64,000 bases of DNA, taken from NCBI GenBank assembly GCA_047518265.1, contig JAKZRG010000022.1:1-64000 (forward strand), written 5' to 3'. The notes under the pieces are model-generated. The model had not been told where the DNA came from and did not search any database. It saw nothing but the letters and a program-made list of their open reading frames with translations. This document shows positions 17,944 to 26,456 of this stretch, in pieces. The position numbers and the translations under genes were made by a program. The stretch comes from Oceanospirillum sp047518265. GTDB taxonomy: Bacteria > Pseudomonadota > Gammaproteobacteria > Pseudomonadales > Halomonadaceae. Every line of letters begins with the position of its first letter. Position 1 is the first letter of the stretch.

Positions 17944-19671
17944 CTATTCGGTACTGACCTCTTTATGCTCATTGCGAGAAGCAATAATAGAACGGCTCAG
18001 CAATATCACCGGAATAATACCCACCAATACAATCACTAGAGCGGACAAAGCCGATTCCTCCAGCAGCTCATCAGAAGCAAACTGATACACATGAGTGGCC
18101 AAAGTATCAAAGTTAAAGGGCCGTAAGACCAGAGTCGCAGGCAGCTCCTTCATACAATCGACAAATACAACTAAGGCTGCGGTTAAAACACCGGGCTTGA
18201 TAATAGGAATATGTACCTTCATCAAAATTTCTAAAGTGTTATAGCCCATAGAACGAGCCGCCATATCCATACTCGGCGTTACCTTATCCAAGCTGGATTC
18301 AATACTGCCCGCAGATACCGCTAAAAAACGCACAATATAGGCAAAAACCACAGCAAATATGGTTCCACTGAGTAACAATCCCGTTGAAATACCAAACCAA
18401 CTTTCGAACCAAGCATCAACGGCATTATCAAAGGCCGCAATTGGAATAATCACCCCCACAGCCAGTACAGCACCGGGCATGGCATAACCTAAACCGGACA
18501 GAGATACTGCACGCTGCACACTAGGAGCTTTCACTAAACGTTTACCATAAGCCAGCACCAAACCTAGCATGATCGTGCCCAGAGCCGCCAAAGCTGACAA
18601 CATAAAGCTATTCCAGCTCATTTGGAAAAATTCAGGCGTCCAAGACACATCAAAATAGACCACGGCATGTCGAGATAGAGAAGCAACAGGTACCAGAAAA
18701 CCCAAAGCCAGAGGAACAAAACAGATCAGCCAGCTGGTAAAGGCTTTTTTACCTTTTAACTGTGTACGCTTAAAGGTTTTAAAACGATCCCCACGAGAAA
18801 ACTGCTTTTGCTTACGCCGAGAAAAGCGTTCAAAACTAATCAAAACCACAATAAAGATCATCATGGTGCTGGCAATTTGCGCGGCACCACCAATGTTATC
18901 CATATTCATCCAGACATCATAAATGCCTGCGGTCAAAGTCTGTACGGCAAAATAATCAACGGTACCAAAATCATTGAGTGTTTCCATCAACACAAGTGCT
19001 AAACCAACGGCCAACGCAGGACGGGCCGTCGGCAGGGAAACACGCCAAAATACTTCTCGTCGACTACAACCTAGTGTTCTGGCCGCATCTCGCAAAGAAG
19101 CGGATTGCTCAATAAAAGTGGCCCGTACCATCATAAAAACATAAGGGTATAATACCAACGCCATCATGAGCATGGCACCGCCTAAACTACGAATCTCGGG
19201 GAACCAATAATCCCTAGCGGTCTGCCAGCCAAATAGATCCCGCAACCAACCTTGCAGCCAACCAGAATATTCCAGCATATCCGTGTAAACATAGGCAATA
19301 ACATAAGCCGGTACAGCAAAGGGAAGCAGCAAAGCCCATTCAAAAAAGCGCCGACCAGGAAAATCGTACATGGTGGTCACCCAGGCAGTAGAGACGCCTA
19401 GCCAACCTGACAATAACCCCACGCCCAGCATTAAGAGTAGGGTCGACTGCACGTAATCCGGTAAAACAGTAGAAAAAAGATGAGGCCAGATATTCTCTTC
19501 TGGAAACACTGCCAGCCAAAGCACAGATACAACCGGTAGAAGCACGGTCGCAGCGATCAACCACACAGACCACTGCCAACGGCGAATACTCGACTGAGGT
19601 TTATCCTTTCCGCCTAAAAATCGGTGAAAAAAACCGGATTTTGTTTGTTCTGGAAGTGTCTGCAAATTCAT
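17944..19671 (-). CDS. Ferric iron ABC transporter permease (FbpB/SfuB type)
   Basis: A 575-residue inner-membrane protein made of two fused permease halves, each with about six membrane helices and an ABC-interaction loop ('DAARTLGCSRREVFWRVSLP' and 'MAARSMGYNTLEILMKV'). This doubled arrangement is typical of FbpB/SfuB permeases that import ferric iron from a periplasmic binding protein. It follows the binding-protein gene after 100 nt that hold two hairpins. No FbpC-type ATPase gene is adjacent, so the ATPase must be encoded elsewhere. Confidence 0.88.
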   Translation of the reverse strand: MNLQTLPEQTKSGFFHRFLGGKDKPQSSIRRWQWSVWLIAATVLLPVVSVLWLAVFPEENIWPHLFSTVLPDYVQSTLLLMLGVGLLSGWLGVSTAWVTTMYDFPGRRFFEWALLLPFAVPAYVIAYVYTDMLEYSGWLQGWLRDLFGWQTARDYWFPEIRSLGGAMLMMALVLYPYVFMMVRATFIEQSASLRDAARTLGCSRREVFWRVSLPTARPALAVGLALVLMETLNDFGTVDYFAVQTLTAGIYDVWMNMDNIGGAAQIASTMMIFIVVLISFERFSRRKQKQFSRGDRFKTFKRTQLKGKKAFTSWLICFVPLALGFLVPVASLSRHAVVYFDVSWTPEFFQMSWNSFMLSALAALGTIMLGLVLAYGKRLVKAPSVQRAVSLSGLGYAMPGAVLAVGVIIPIAAFDNAVDAWFESWFGISTGLLLSGTIFAVVFAYIVRFLAVSAGSIESSLDKVTPSMDMAARSMGYNTLEILMKVHIPIIKPGVLTAALVVFVDCMKELPATLVLRPFNFDTLATHVYQFASDELLEESALSALVIVLVGIIPVILLSRSIIASRNEHKEVSTE

Positions 19672-19686
19672 ATCTCTTAAACGCGC

Positions 19687-19711
19687 AAAAGGGCAGTCTG
19701 GAAACTGCCCT
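19687..19711 (-). terminator. Intercistronic terminator-like hairpin between binding protein and permease
   Basis: On the minus strand AGGGCAGT and ACTGCCCT form an 8-bp stem followed by TTTT. It lies between the binding-protein stop and the permease start, and so probably lowers permease expression relative to the binding protein. Confidence 0.65.
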
Positions 19712-19730
19712 AATTCTTCAACGGTTATAG

Positions 19731-19750
19731 TCCCTTGTTTTCACAAGGGA
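19731..19750 (-). repeat. Second intercistronic hairpin
   Basis: A perfect 8-bp stem (TCCCTTGT with ACAAGGGA) around a 4-nt loop, 21 nt after the binding-protein stop. It probably protects the 3' end of the upstream mRNA. Confidence 0.55.
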
Positions 19751-19771
19751 TTCAACCATAATGACATTCAA

Positions 19772-20803
19772 CTATTTGTTATAACCCACTTCATTTACCA
19801 TCATAGCAGCACGCTTACGGTATTTATCCACTTCTGCCAGAGAAACCTTATCCGCGTCAAATACACCCCAGTTATCAATCAACTTACTGGCCTGAACACC
19901 GGGTTTAACAGGGTATTCAAAATTTTGTTCCGCGTAGATTTTTTGTGCCTGATCATTTGTTAAGAAACGCATCAACTTCAACGCATCCTCACGATGCGGC
20001 GCACTCTTGGTCAGAGTCATACCACTGATATTCACATGAGTACCACGATCCGCTTGGTTAGGATAAATCAGATTGACCGAATCAGCCCAAGCTCGTTGCT
20101 CTTCATTTTTCAGCATCTTGCCATAGTAGTAACTGTTACCTACGGCGATATCACACACACCCTCTTTAACGGCTTTAATCTGAGCTCGGTCATTACCTTG
20201 TGGTCTACGGGCTAGGTTAGCTTTTACGCCCTCTAACCAAGCTTTAGCTTTGGCTTCACCATGCTCAGCAATCATAGATCCGATCAAAGCGATGTTGTAG
20301 GTATGATCACCTTTACGGGTACAGATACGACCATTAAATTTAGGGTCAGCCAGATCTTCGTAACGCGTGATCTCACCGGGTTTAATACGATCCTTAGACG
20401 CATAGATAATACGTGCACGTGTCGTCAGGCCGAACCAACGACCTTCAGGGTCACGGTATTGCACCGGTACGTTCGCGTTAATAACGCTATCACTAACCTT
20501 TTGCGTTACACCAGCATCTACAGCACGGTTCAAGTTACTCACATTCGAAGTTAACAGAAGATCTGCAGGACTGTTCTTACCTTCACTTTTCAGACGCTGA
20601 ATAATGCCTTTCTTCGCATAAACCACATTAACTTTAACGCCGGTTTCCTTTGTAAAGGCATCCAGAATTGGCTTCAACAAAAAAGCTTGGCGATCAGAAT
20701 AAATATTCACTTCACCTGCGGCATTAGCGCTAAATGCAACGGAAACGCCAGCGGCCATAATCAGCCCTGCCAATGCTTTTTTCACAGTATCTTGTTGTGC
20801 CAT
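19772..20803 (-). CDS. Ferric iron periplasmic binding protein (FbpA/FutA type)
   Basis: A 343-residue protein with a signal peptide (cleavage after 'VAFSANAA') followed by the binding fold: 'VNIYSDRQAFLLKPIL', 'GLTTRARIIYA', and the iron-binding tyrosine cluster 'GNSYYYGKM'. It should bind ferric iron in the periplasm for the downstream permease. The start at 20803 is chosen because GGAG lies 8 nt upstream and the signal peptide follows at once; the frame extends to 20878 but that part covers the Fur-like promoter site. Confidence 0.9.
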   Translation of the reverse strand: MAQQDTVKKALAGLIMAAGVSVAFSANAAGEVNIYSDRQAFLLKPILDAFTKETGVKVNVVYAKKGIIQRLKSEGKNSPADLLLTSNVSNLNRAVDAGVTQKVSDSVINANVPVQYRDPEGRWFGLTTRARIIYASKDRIKPGEITRYEDLADPKFNGRICTRKGDHTYNIALIGSMIAEHGEAKAKAWLEGVKANLARRPQGNDRAQIKAVKEGVCDIAVGNSYYYGKMLKNEEQRAWADSVNLIYPNQADRGTHVNISGMTLTKSAPHREDALKLMRFLTNDQAQKIYAEQNFEYPVKPGVQASKLIDNWGVFDADKVSLAEVDKYRKRAAMMVNEVGYNK

Positions 20804-20848
20804 CGTCTGCTCCACGGGAGTAATATCTTTAAAATCAAACATATAATG

Positions 20849-20867
20849 GGTATTGATTATGATTTTA
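20849..20867 (-). promoter_or_regulatory. Probable Fur box
   Basis: On the minus strand TAAAATCATAATCAATACC matches the 19-bp Fur consensus at about 14 of 19 positions. It lies 46-64 nt before the iron binding-protein start, so iron-repressed expression is likely. Confidence 0.55.
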
Positions 20868-20973
20868 TTTAATATCAAATAACGTATAAATGCAATATTT
20901 GATGCGAATCATTTGCATTCAATGATCCATATCAAAAAAGTATAGATGAAGATTGACGGACACACCGTAAAGC

Positions 20974-21657
20974 TTACGCCACTACTTCCTCGGAAAGACC
21001 TTTACAGGCTGCAGCTTGACTAGGAATTACCTTATTCACTGTTGATTTAGCCGTAAAAACACCCGTTTTGTAATAATCCGCCAACGTATCAAATAACAAT
21101 TGGGCACGATCAGGTAAACCTTGAGCCAAATACTCTTCCGCCTTAAGCGCTACATTACGGGCAAAACCACTGGAATCTCCTGGGCTACCATTTAGATTAT
21201 CTACGCTTACTCGAAACTTAAAACCTGCCGCCAAGCACAAGCATGTCTCGATAGCTTGTGGGACTACTTCGACCGTTTCAAATAGACGCTGTTGCTGCTC
21301 CGTACGACCATCAGGTTCATACCAATAACCATAATCTTCCAGTAAACGGCGCTTTTCACCGGCCACACACCAATGGGCGATCTCATGCATCGCACTGGCA
21401 TAATAGCCATGAGCAAAAATTATTTGATGATAATTCCCCGTCATAGAGGCCGGTAAGTAGATAGGCTCATCATCTCCACGCACTAAAATGGTTTTTTCAC
21501 TGTTTTGAAAAAGCTGATTAAAAATCTGAATAAGATCTTCGTATTGATGAGAAACGTCCACACCTAACCTCGGTTTACCAATAATTTTCCAGACATTATA
21601 TATACGGCCTGTATCGATTCCTGCAGAATTCATAGGGATTTTTTTGACTCGGAACAA
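20974..21657 (-). CDS. epmC: Elongation factor P hydroxylase EpmC
   Basis: A 227-residue protein matching E. coli EpmC (YfcM) throughout: 'LVRGDDEPIYLP', 'QIIFAHGYYASAMHEIAHWCVAG', 'DYGYWYEPDGRTEQQQ', 'FETVEVVPQA'. It hydroxylates the lysylated lysine of EF-P, using the metal-binding HExxH. The start appears to be TTG 21657, since GGGAGGG lies 6 nt upstream, while the in-frame ATG at 21633 has no ribosome site. It is divergent from the MATE pump gene. Confidence 0.9.
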   Translation of the reverse strand: MFRVKKIPMNSAGIDTGRIYNVWKIIGKPRLGVDVSHQYEDLIQIFNQLFQNSEKTILVRGDDEPIYLPASMTGNYHQIIFAHGYYASAMHEIAHWCVAGEKRRLLEDYGYWYEPDGRTEQQQRLFETVEVVPQAIETCLCLAAGFKFRVSVDNLNGSPGDSSGFARNVALKAEEYLAQGLPDRAQLLFDTLADYYKTGVFTAKSTVNKVIPSQAAACKGLSEEVVA

Positions 21658-21663
21658 ATCTTA

Positions 21664-21670
21664 CCCTCCC
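21664..21670 (-). promoter_or_regulatory. Strong ribosome site selecting a TTG start for epmC
   Basis: GGGAGGG on the minus strand ends 6 nt before the TTG at 21657. The next ATG (21633) is preceded only by an A-rich stretch, so the TTG is the better start. Confidence 0.6.
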
Positions 21671-21802
21671 AGAAAAAGATCTATGCAACCTTCACCGAAC
21701 GGAAATGAAGCGGATTCATCTTCTTATGACAGGGAATCAACAGACAAACGATTCAAGCGGCGTTAGAATGCCGCATCTTTTTCCTAGCAAAAGTTTTATC
21801 TA

Positions 21803-23185
21803 ATGAATTCCACGCCAGACCAAATACTCTCTGAGCCTCAGGCACCCTTGACCAGCTTACGGACAGAAATAAAAAAATTGCTGGTGATTGCTCTCCCCAT
21901 AATGGGAGCTCAGCTGGCTCAATCCGGCATGAGTGTCGCTGATACCTTGATGATTGGTCAATTAGGCGCGGATGCCTTAGCGGCGGTGGCACTGGGGGCA
22001 AGTATTTGGGTACCCCTGTTTCTTTTACTGGCGGGCGTAATGCTAGGGCTTACCCCCTTTATTGCTCAGTGGGGTGGCGCTAAAGAGACTCATAGGATTG
22101 GCCCTTTTGCCTTTCAAGGGTTCTGGTTAGGCTTAACCTTAGCACTATTTAGCATTTTCCTAATATCCGGTCATCACTATGTGTTAGAGATAATGCAGGT
22201 ACCAACCCACCTTTATCCTATGGTATCCGATTATCTACTGGGCATTATGATCGGCTTTCCTGCTATCGGTTTATATCAAACCATGCGCAGTTATACCGAG
22301 GGACTGGGTTTTACAAAACCAGTTCTGCTTATTAGTGTTATTAGCCTGCTGATCAACATCCTAGCTAACTGGTTGCTAATTTTTGGCTTTGGCCCTATCC
22401 CTGAATTAGGTTTACTGGGTTGCGGTTTGGCCACAGCCATTGCTATGTGGCTCAGTGTTTTTCTTATGTGGTTGAATATCCGTAATCGCCCGCAATACCG
22501 TAGCAGCAACCTATTACAACATTTTGCCCTACCAGATATACAAGCGATTAAAGAGATCGCCCGGGTCGGCGTACCTATCGGTGTTGCCATCTTTTTTGAA
22601 GTAGGGTTATTTACCACTATTGCCCTGTTTATTGCTCATCTGGGCTCTACACCGGTTGCGGCTCATCAAATTGCTCTGAACGTAACCTCCGTCACCTTTA
22701 TGATCCCCTTAAGCTTAGCCATGGCCCTAACCGTTCGTGTTGGTCAAGGTATTGGCGAATACGGTGAACGTTATGCTCATAGAATCAGTCGAGTGGGTAT
22801 TGTTTGTACTGTTATCGCTTCTTTTTTCACCGCCAGCATTATGTTTTTTCTGCCAGAACCTATCGCTCGCCTCTACAGTCAAGACAGCGACGTTATTGCT
22901 TTAGCAGTCGTCCTACTACACCTTGCGGCGATATTCCAACTGTCGGATGCACTACAGGTCAGCGCTTGTGGTGCACTAAGAGGCTATAAAGATACTAAAA
23001 TTATTATGCCGATCACCTTATTTTCCTATTGGGGGATTGGGATTGGTCTAGGTTATATTTTAGGCCTAACGGATTGGATTGTACCTGCTATGGGAGTTTC
23101 GGCTTTCTGGTACGGCTTGATTGCAGGATTAAGCTGTGCAGCCATCCTTTTGTGCTGGCGACTGGTTCTAATCTGGCGGAGATAA
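21803..23185 (+). CDS. MATE family multidrug efflux transporter
   Basis: A 460-residue inner-membrane protein with about 12 helices and MATE/NorM hallmarks ('LPIMGAQLAQSGMSVADTLMIGQLG', given here as two joined motifs; 'VPIGVAIFFEVGLFT'; 'CGALRGYKDT'). It should export cationic drugs or metabolites with sodium or protons. It is followed after 23 nt by a DUF3080 lipoprotein gene on the same strand. Substrate cannot be told from sequence. Confidence 0.9.
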   Translation: MNSTPDQILSEPQAPLTSLRTEIKKLLVIALPIMGAQLAQSGMSVADTLMIGQLGADALAAVALGASIWVPLFLLLAGVMLGLTPFIAQWGGAKETHRIGPFAFQGFWLGLTLALFSIFLISGHHYVLEIMQVPTHLYPMVSDYLLGIMIGFPAIGLYQTMRSYTEGLGFTKPVLLISVISLLINILANWLLIFGFGPIPELGLLGCGLATAIAMWLSVFLMWLNIRNRPQYRSSNLLQHFALPDIQAIKEIARVGVPIGVAIFFEVGLFTTIALFIAHLGSTPVAAHQIALNVTSVTFMIPLSLAMALTVRVGQGIGEYGERYAHRISRVGIVCTVIASFFTASIMFFLPEPIARLYSQDSDVIALAVVLLHLAAIFQLSDALQVSACGALRGYKDTKIIMPITLFSYWGIGIGLGYILGLTDWIVPAMGVSAFWYGLIAGLSCAAILLCWRLVLIWRR

Positions 23186-23208
23186 GTTTTTATCGAGGGA
23201 AGTTTCCA

Positions 23209-24249
23209 ATGCTGAAGCTATTAATGCTTATAGCCCTTAGCCTGATCGCTGCTTGCAGTGAAGACAACAGCCTTCAAGGGCTATTTGAGGATTATCAAGC
23301 CAGATTGGCCAACACTCTAGATATCGATCTCCCTATCTCAGAAAAAAGCCAAAGCATTCGCTACCCAGATAAACGTCAGCGCTTACAAGAAATCTCACCC
23401 TACACTGAAGGCATGGTCGAGGTTTGGGATTTTAAGCGCTGCGGTTTGCTTCAGTTGATTAACAAAAGAAACAGTAATTTGGGTAAGGTAATGACGCCAT
23501 CCCAGCGCTTTATCTATGAAAACGCCTTTTGGCAGAAGCTCAAGCCCTGCTATCAAGACCGAGAAAAATGGCTAGCAGAAGATCCTCTGTTCGTTCAGCG
23601 CCTGACTGACCTTTATCAACATAAACAAAACATCATGCCGCAAGTATTCCAACAGATGTTATTTGCTGGCCCAGAGCTTGAACGACAATTTAGCGCCACA
23701 CAACAGGCACTGACACCGGGACAACAACTGGAATTCAACACGTTAACACTGGCACTGGATCAACTGATCGCCATCAGCAAAGACCCACTTAACATAGCAA
23801 TCACAGGCCAAGAGTTAGAACAACATCTACACAAATTGTATCAACAGCCTTTGCTGCTAGCTTTACTGAAATCTGTACAGATAAGTACTCTCAAGCTAAA
23901 CCAAACGGCACAACTCTTAGAAAATAAACGAGCTAAGCGACCACTCTGCTTAAAGAAAAGCGCCACACCCAAGGCTAAAATCCTGTTCAATCTACTGCAG
24001 AAATATTATCTACAAGGTATCCAACCAGAGCTTGCCCGACATAACCGTATGGCCAATGCACTACTCCCAAAAATACATCAGCTTTTTCTGCTCGTGGACA
24101 CTGACAGTGAATTAGGTCGTTTCAACTCTCTCTGGTTAGATCCCGAGAGCCCTAAAGGCTTATGGAAAAACTACCAAAGAGCCAATCAAAGACACACCCA
24201 TATTTGGAACCGTATACTGCGAGAATGCAGCTTATTTCCTAAAACATAA
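23209..24249 (+). CDS. DUF3080 lipoprotein
   Basis: A 346-residue protein with a lipoprotein signal ('LIALSLIAACS', Cys near residue 16) and a helical body with 'CGLLQLINKRNSNLGKVM' and 'FNSLWLDPESPKGLW', features of the DUF3080 family in gammaproteobacteria. Function is unknown; it sits in the envelope. The start is at 23209, with AGGGA upstream; the longer frame from 23029 would overlap the MATE gene. Close spacing suggests an operon with the MATE pump. Confidence 0.75.
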   Translation: MLKLLMLIALSLIAACSEDNSLQGLFEDYQARLANTLDIDLPISEKSQSIRYPDKRQRLQEISPYTEGMVEVWDFKRCGLLQLINKRNSNLGKVMTPSQRFIYENAFWQKLKPCYQDREKWLAEDPLFVQRLTDLYQHKQNIMPQVFQQMLFAGPELERQFSATQQALTPGQQLEFNTLTLALDQLIAISKDPLNIAITGQELEQHLHKLYQQPLLLALLKSVQISTLKLNQTAQLLENKRAKRPLCLKKSATPKAKILFNLLQKYYLQGIQPELARHNRMANALLPKIHQLFLLVDTDSELGRFNSLWLDPESPKGLWKNYQRANQRHTHIWNRILRECSLFPKT

Positions 24250-24600
24250 TGTTAAATACCAAGCCTTATATTTCCCTCAATTCACATTTCGGCACCTCCC
24301 TAAGCCCCTGACAAATAACGCTCTTTATAACTTCCACTTTGCAGACAAGAGGTTATGAACTATTTTTAATATATTGATGTCTGATTTTAAGTACCCAAAC
24401 ACTGGTTTTAGGTATGTATCAGCACTTCACAACACTATAGGCAAGAACATACAGTCAATTTTATAAGCCACTAACAGGTGACCTTAATTCCATTAGCATT
24501 AAATAAAGGCGTGCGCTGACACCGCTAAACTCATTATCTGAACTCATCCCCTGAACTTAATCCCCGGATTCCCAAAAAAGACAGGAGAAGGAGGGCTAAT
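24250..24600. other. Intergenic region, no feature recognised
   Basis: A 351-bp AT-rich gap. I see a good ribosome site (AGGAGAAGGAGG) at its right end serving the next gene, but no small gene, repeat or convincing operator. Confidence 0.4.
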
Positions 24601-25323
24601 ATGAACACCTCACCAGCAACATCTGGCCAAGCCAGTAATGTTATTGACCTGTTCAGTCGTCGTCCACATCAGGACCCAGAGGCCAAAGACTTTGTTCGCA
24701 TGGTACCTGAGCTTGACGGACTCGCGATGGTTTACAGCCACCCCAGTGATAGAAGCAGCCTATTCGCCCTACGCCTGATTGGCTGGGGTTTGCAAAAAGA
24801 TGGCCATGTCACAGGCATCGTTCCTTGGTTACACACCGTTATTGCCGCCGACAGTGCAGCAGATCCCAAAGGAGGACAATGGCAGGGTTATTATGATTAC
24901 GAAACAGAAACGGTTTTTAGCGAACCTCCACTGCATAAGGTGGCCGAATTAGAAGGTGCTTTAGATGCTTATGAATTCTCCGTCAGCGCAACGCGTTATG
25001 TTATGCAGGCGGTTCCTGATATTACAGGCACTCATCTTGTCACTTTGAAGGAAGATTTACACAGTTTTCAACTAGCCGAAGTTTTTAATTGGAGTCTGTT
25101 TAACGACGGTACCATTGAAGCCATGCTGGTCGATGAAGATAAAGTCACAAACACTCCGGTACTGCCTGGAGACCCATCCCTTTATCCCGCCAGCGATGTA
25201 AAAGGCACCAGCTATTATTTTCAGTACCAGATCGCCAATCAAATCAAGCGCAGAGAGCCGGAAGCCATGCAAGCACTGCTCAGAATGATGCATGCTGCGG
25301 GAATTTCACCACCCTCTGCTTAA
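24601..25323 (+). CDS. Conserved hypothetical cytoplasmic protein
   Basis: A 240-residue protein without signal peptide or membrane segment, preceded by a very strong ribosome site. It begins with 'NVIDLFSRRP', a short motif often found at the N-terminus of small conserved proteins, followed by a mixed alpha/beta body ('VTGIVPWLHTVIAADSAADP', 'GQWQGYYDYETETVF'). I do not recognise the family and no function is proposed. It stands alone, convergent with the TusA-like gene. Confidence 0.7.
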   Translation: MNTSPATSGQASNVIDLFSRRPHQDPEAKDFVRMVPELDGLAMVYSHPSDRSSLFALRLIGWGLQKDGHVTGIVPWLHTVIAADSAADPKGGQWQGYYDYETETVFSEPPLHKVAELEGALDAYEFSVSATRYVMQAVPDITGTHLVTLKEDLHSFQLAEVFNWSLFNDGTIEAMLVDEDKVTNTPVLPGDPSLYPASDVKGTSYYFQYQIANQIKRREPEAMQALLRMMHAAGISPPSA

Positions 25324-25380
25324 TCAAGCGTCAGTAAAAATCAATAAAGGCTCAGTAAAGCTCAATAATGGAAACTGACT

Positions 25381-25623
25381 TTAATCGGTATTTTTCTCAA
25401 TAAAATAGAAATAGATATCCCCTTGTTGCTCTTGGGCAATTAGGGGAAAACCCAAAAACTGGCAAAACTTAGGAATATCCCGTGTCGTAGAAGGATCTGT
25501 GGCTGTCACTTTAAGGATATCGCCTTTGGACAGTTCACGTACCTTGCCATGTAACATCATTACCGGCTCAGGACATAATAAGCCAGAGGTATCCAGTTCA
25601 TGAGTAAATGCAGTATCAGACAT
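25381..25623 (-). CDS. tusA: TusA/SirA family sulfur carrier protein
   Basis: An 80-residue protein with the family's Cys-Pro motif ('LDTSGLLCPEPVMML') and the conserved core 'GDILKVTATDPSTTRDIPKFC'. TusA relays sulfur for tRNA 2-thiouridine synthesis; relatives serve in other sulfur transfers. The single copy here has the normal length and motif and would be cytoplasmic. It is divergent from the monooxygenase-fold gene. Confidence 0.88.
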   Translation of the reverse strand: MSDTAFTHELDTSGLLCPEPVMMLHGKVRELSKGDILKVTATDPSTTRDIPKFCQFLGFPLIAQEQQGDIYFYFIEKNTD

Positions 25624-25783
25624 CAGCCAGTTCCTGATCAGTTAAAGTTTTGGGTAGTATAAATAAGGTTCGCAAGTCTAACAGACTGACTCAATACAAG
25701 AAATTTTCTTCAAGAGCTTGCGAAAAGCAAATACATTACACACTATAAACAATACCCCTATATAGAATAATAAGGAGCACCAT

Positions 25784-26068
25784 ATGATTAAAGTGATGAT
25801 TGAAAGGGTTATTATTCCCGGTTTGGAAGAAGAGTATGAAGAATTTTCCCGCAGTATTTTAAAGCAAGCCATGCATGCCCATGGTTTTATCTCTGGAGAA
25901 TCCCTAAAAGATGCCGCCCATCCTAACCATAGATTTATTTTTACCCTATGGCGTAATCAAAGTGCCTGGGATCGCTGGCACAAATCTGACGAACGCTTAG
26001 CAGTCTCTGGCACTATCGCTGCAATGTTGGCTCACGAAGAAAAAGTCACCGTTTTAGAACACCTATAA
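25784..26068 (+). CDS. Antibiotic biosynthesis monooxygenase (ABM) fold protein
   Basis: A 94-residue ferredoxin-like alpha/beta barrel protein of the ABM family ('MIERVIIPGLEEEYEE', 'HGFISGESLKDAAHPNHRF', 'WRNQSAWDRWHKS'). Such small dimers include quinol monooxygenases and haem-degrading enzymes; the reaction here cannot be assigned. It has a strong ribosome site (AAGGAG) and is monocistronic. Confidence 0.8.
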   Translation: MIKVMIERVIIPGLEEEYEEFSRSILKQAMHAHGFISGESLKDAAHPNHRFIFTLWRNQSAWDRWHKSDERLAVSGTIAAMLAHEEKVTVLEHL

Positions 26069-26256
26069 CAATCTATTTCCAGTTCCCCTGTTTTTAAACT
26101 GCCAGTGCCCCTTACACTGGCAGCCATCCTACATAGTATATTTCTGTAACAATATAATTAAATTCTTGTTAAGATTTACCTGATATTACATAGCTAAACA
26201 AAAGCTTTTTCATATTTTAGAATGACTTTCAGGCTATCCACTCGGCATATTCTGGC

Positions 26257-26306
26257 CAGTTTTCACTAATAATATTGTAGAAAACTTTTGTTCTAGCGCT
26301 TATTTA
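26257..26306 (+). repeat. 50-bp dispersed repeat, copy A
   Basis: From CAGTTTTCACTAATAA through TTGTTCTAGCGCTTATTTA; about 80-85% identical to 48798-48847, with 'TTGTAGAAAA' and 'TTTTGTTCTAG' fully shared. It abuts the MITE-like element that follows. Confidence 0.6.
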
Positions 26307-26398
26307 TACCAATCCCGATAACTCTTTATAGAAAAAACAGGGGAAACCGAGATCAATCTAGGGAGTTGCTATCACTGATAACTTATCGGGAATGGTAT
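26306..26398 (+). mobile_element. MITE-like element, copy 1
   Basis: About 93 bp bounded by inverted ends ATACCAATCCCGATAA (left) and TTATCGGGAATGGTAT (right). The interior shares 'CCGAG' and 'TCTAGGG' with the element at 39728-39832. It has no coding capacity, and lies directly upstream of the soluble chemoreceptor gene. Confidence 0.6.
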
Positions 26399-26456
26399 TA
26401 CATTTTATTACACTCTGAACTTGTGTAACGACCCTGAAGGTCGCTGGAGCAACACT

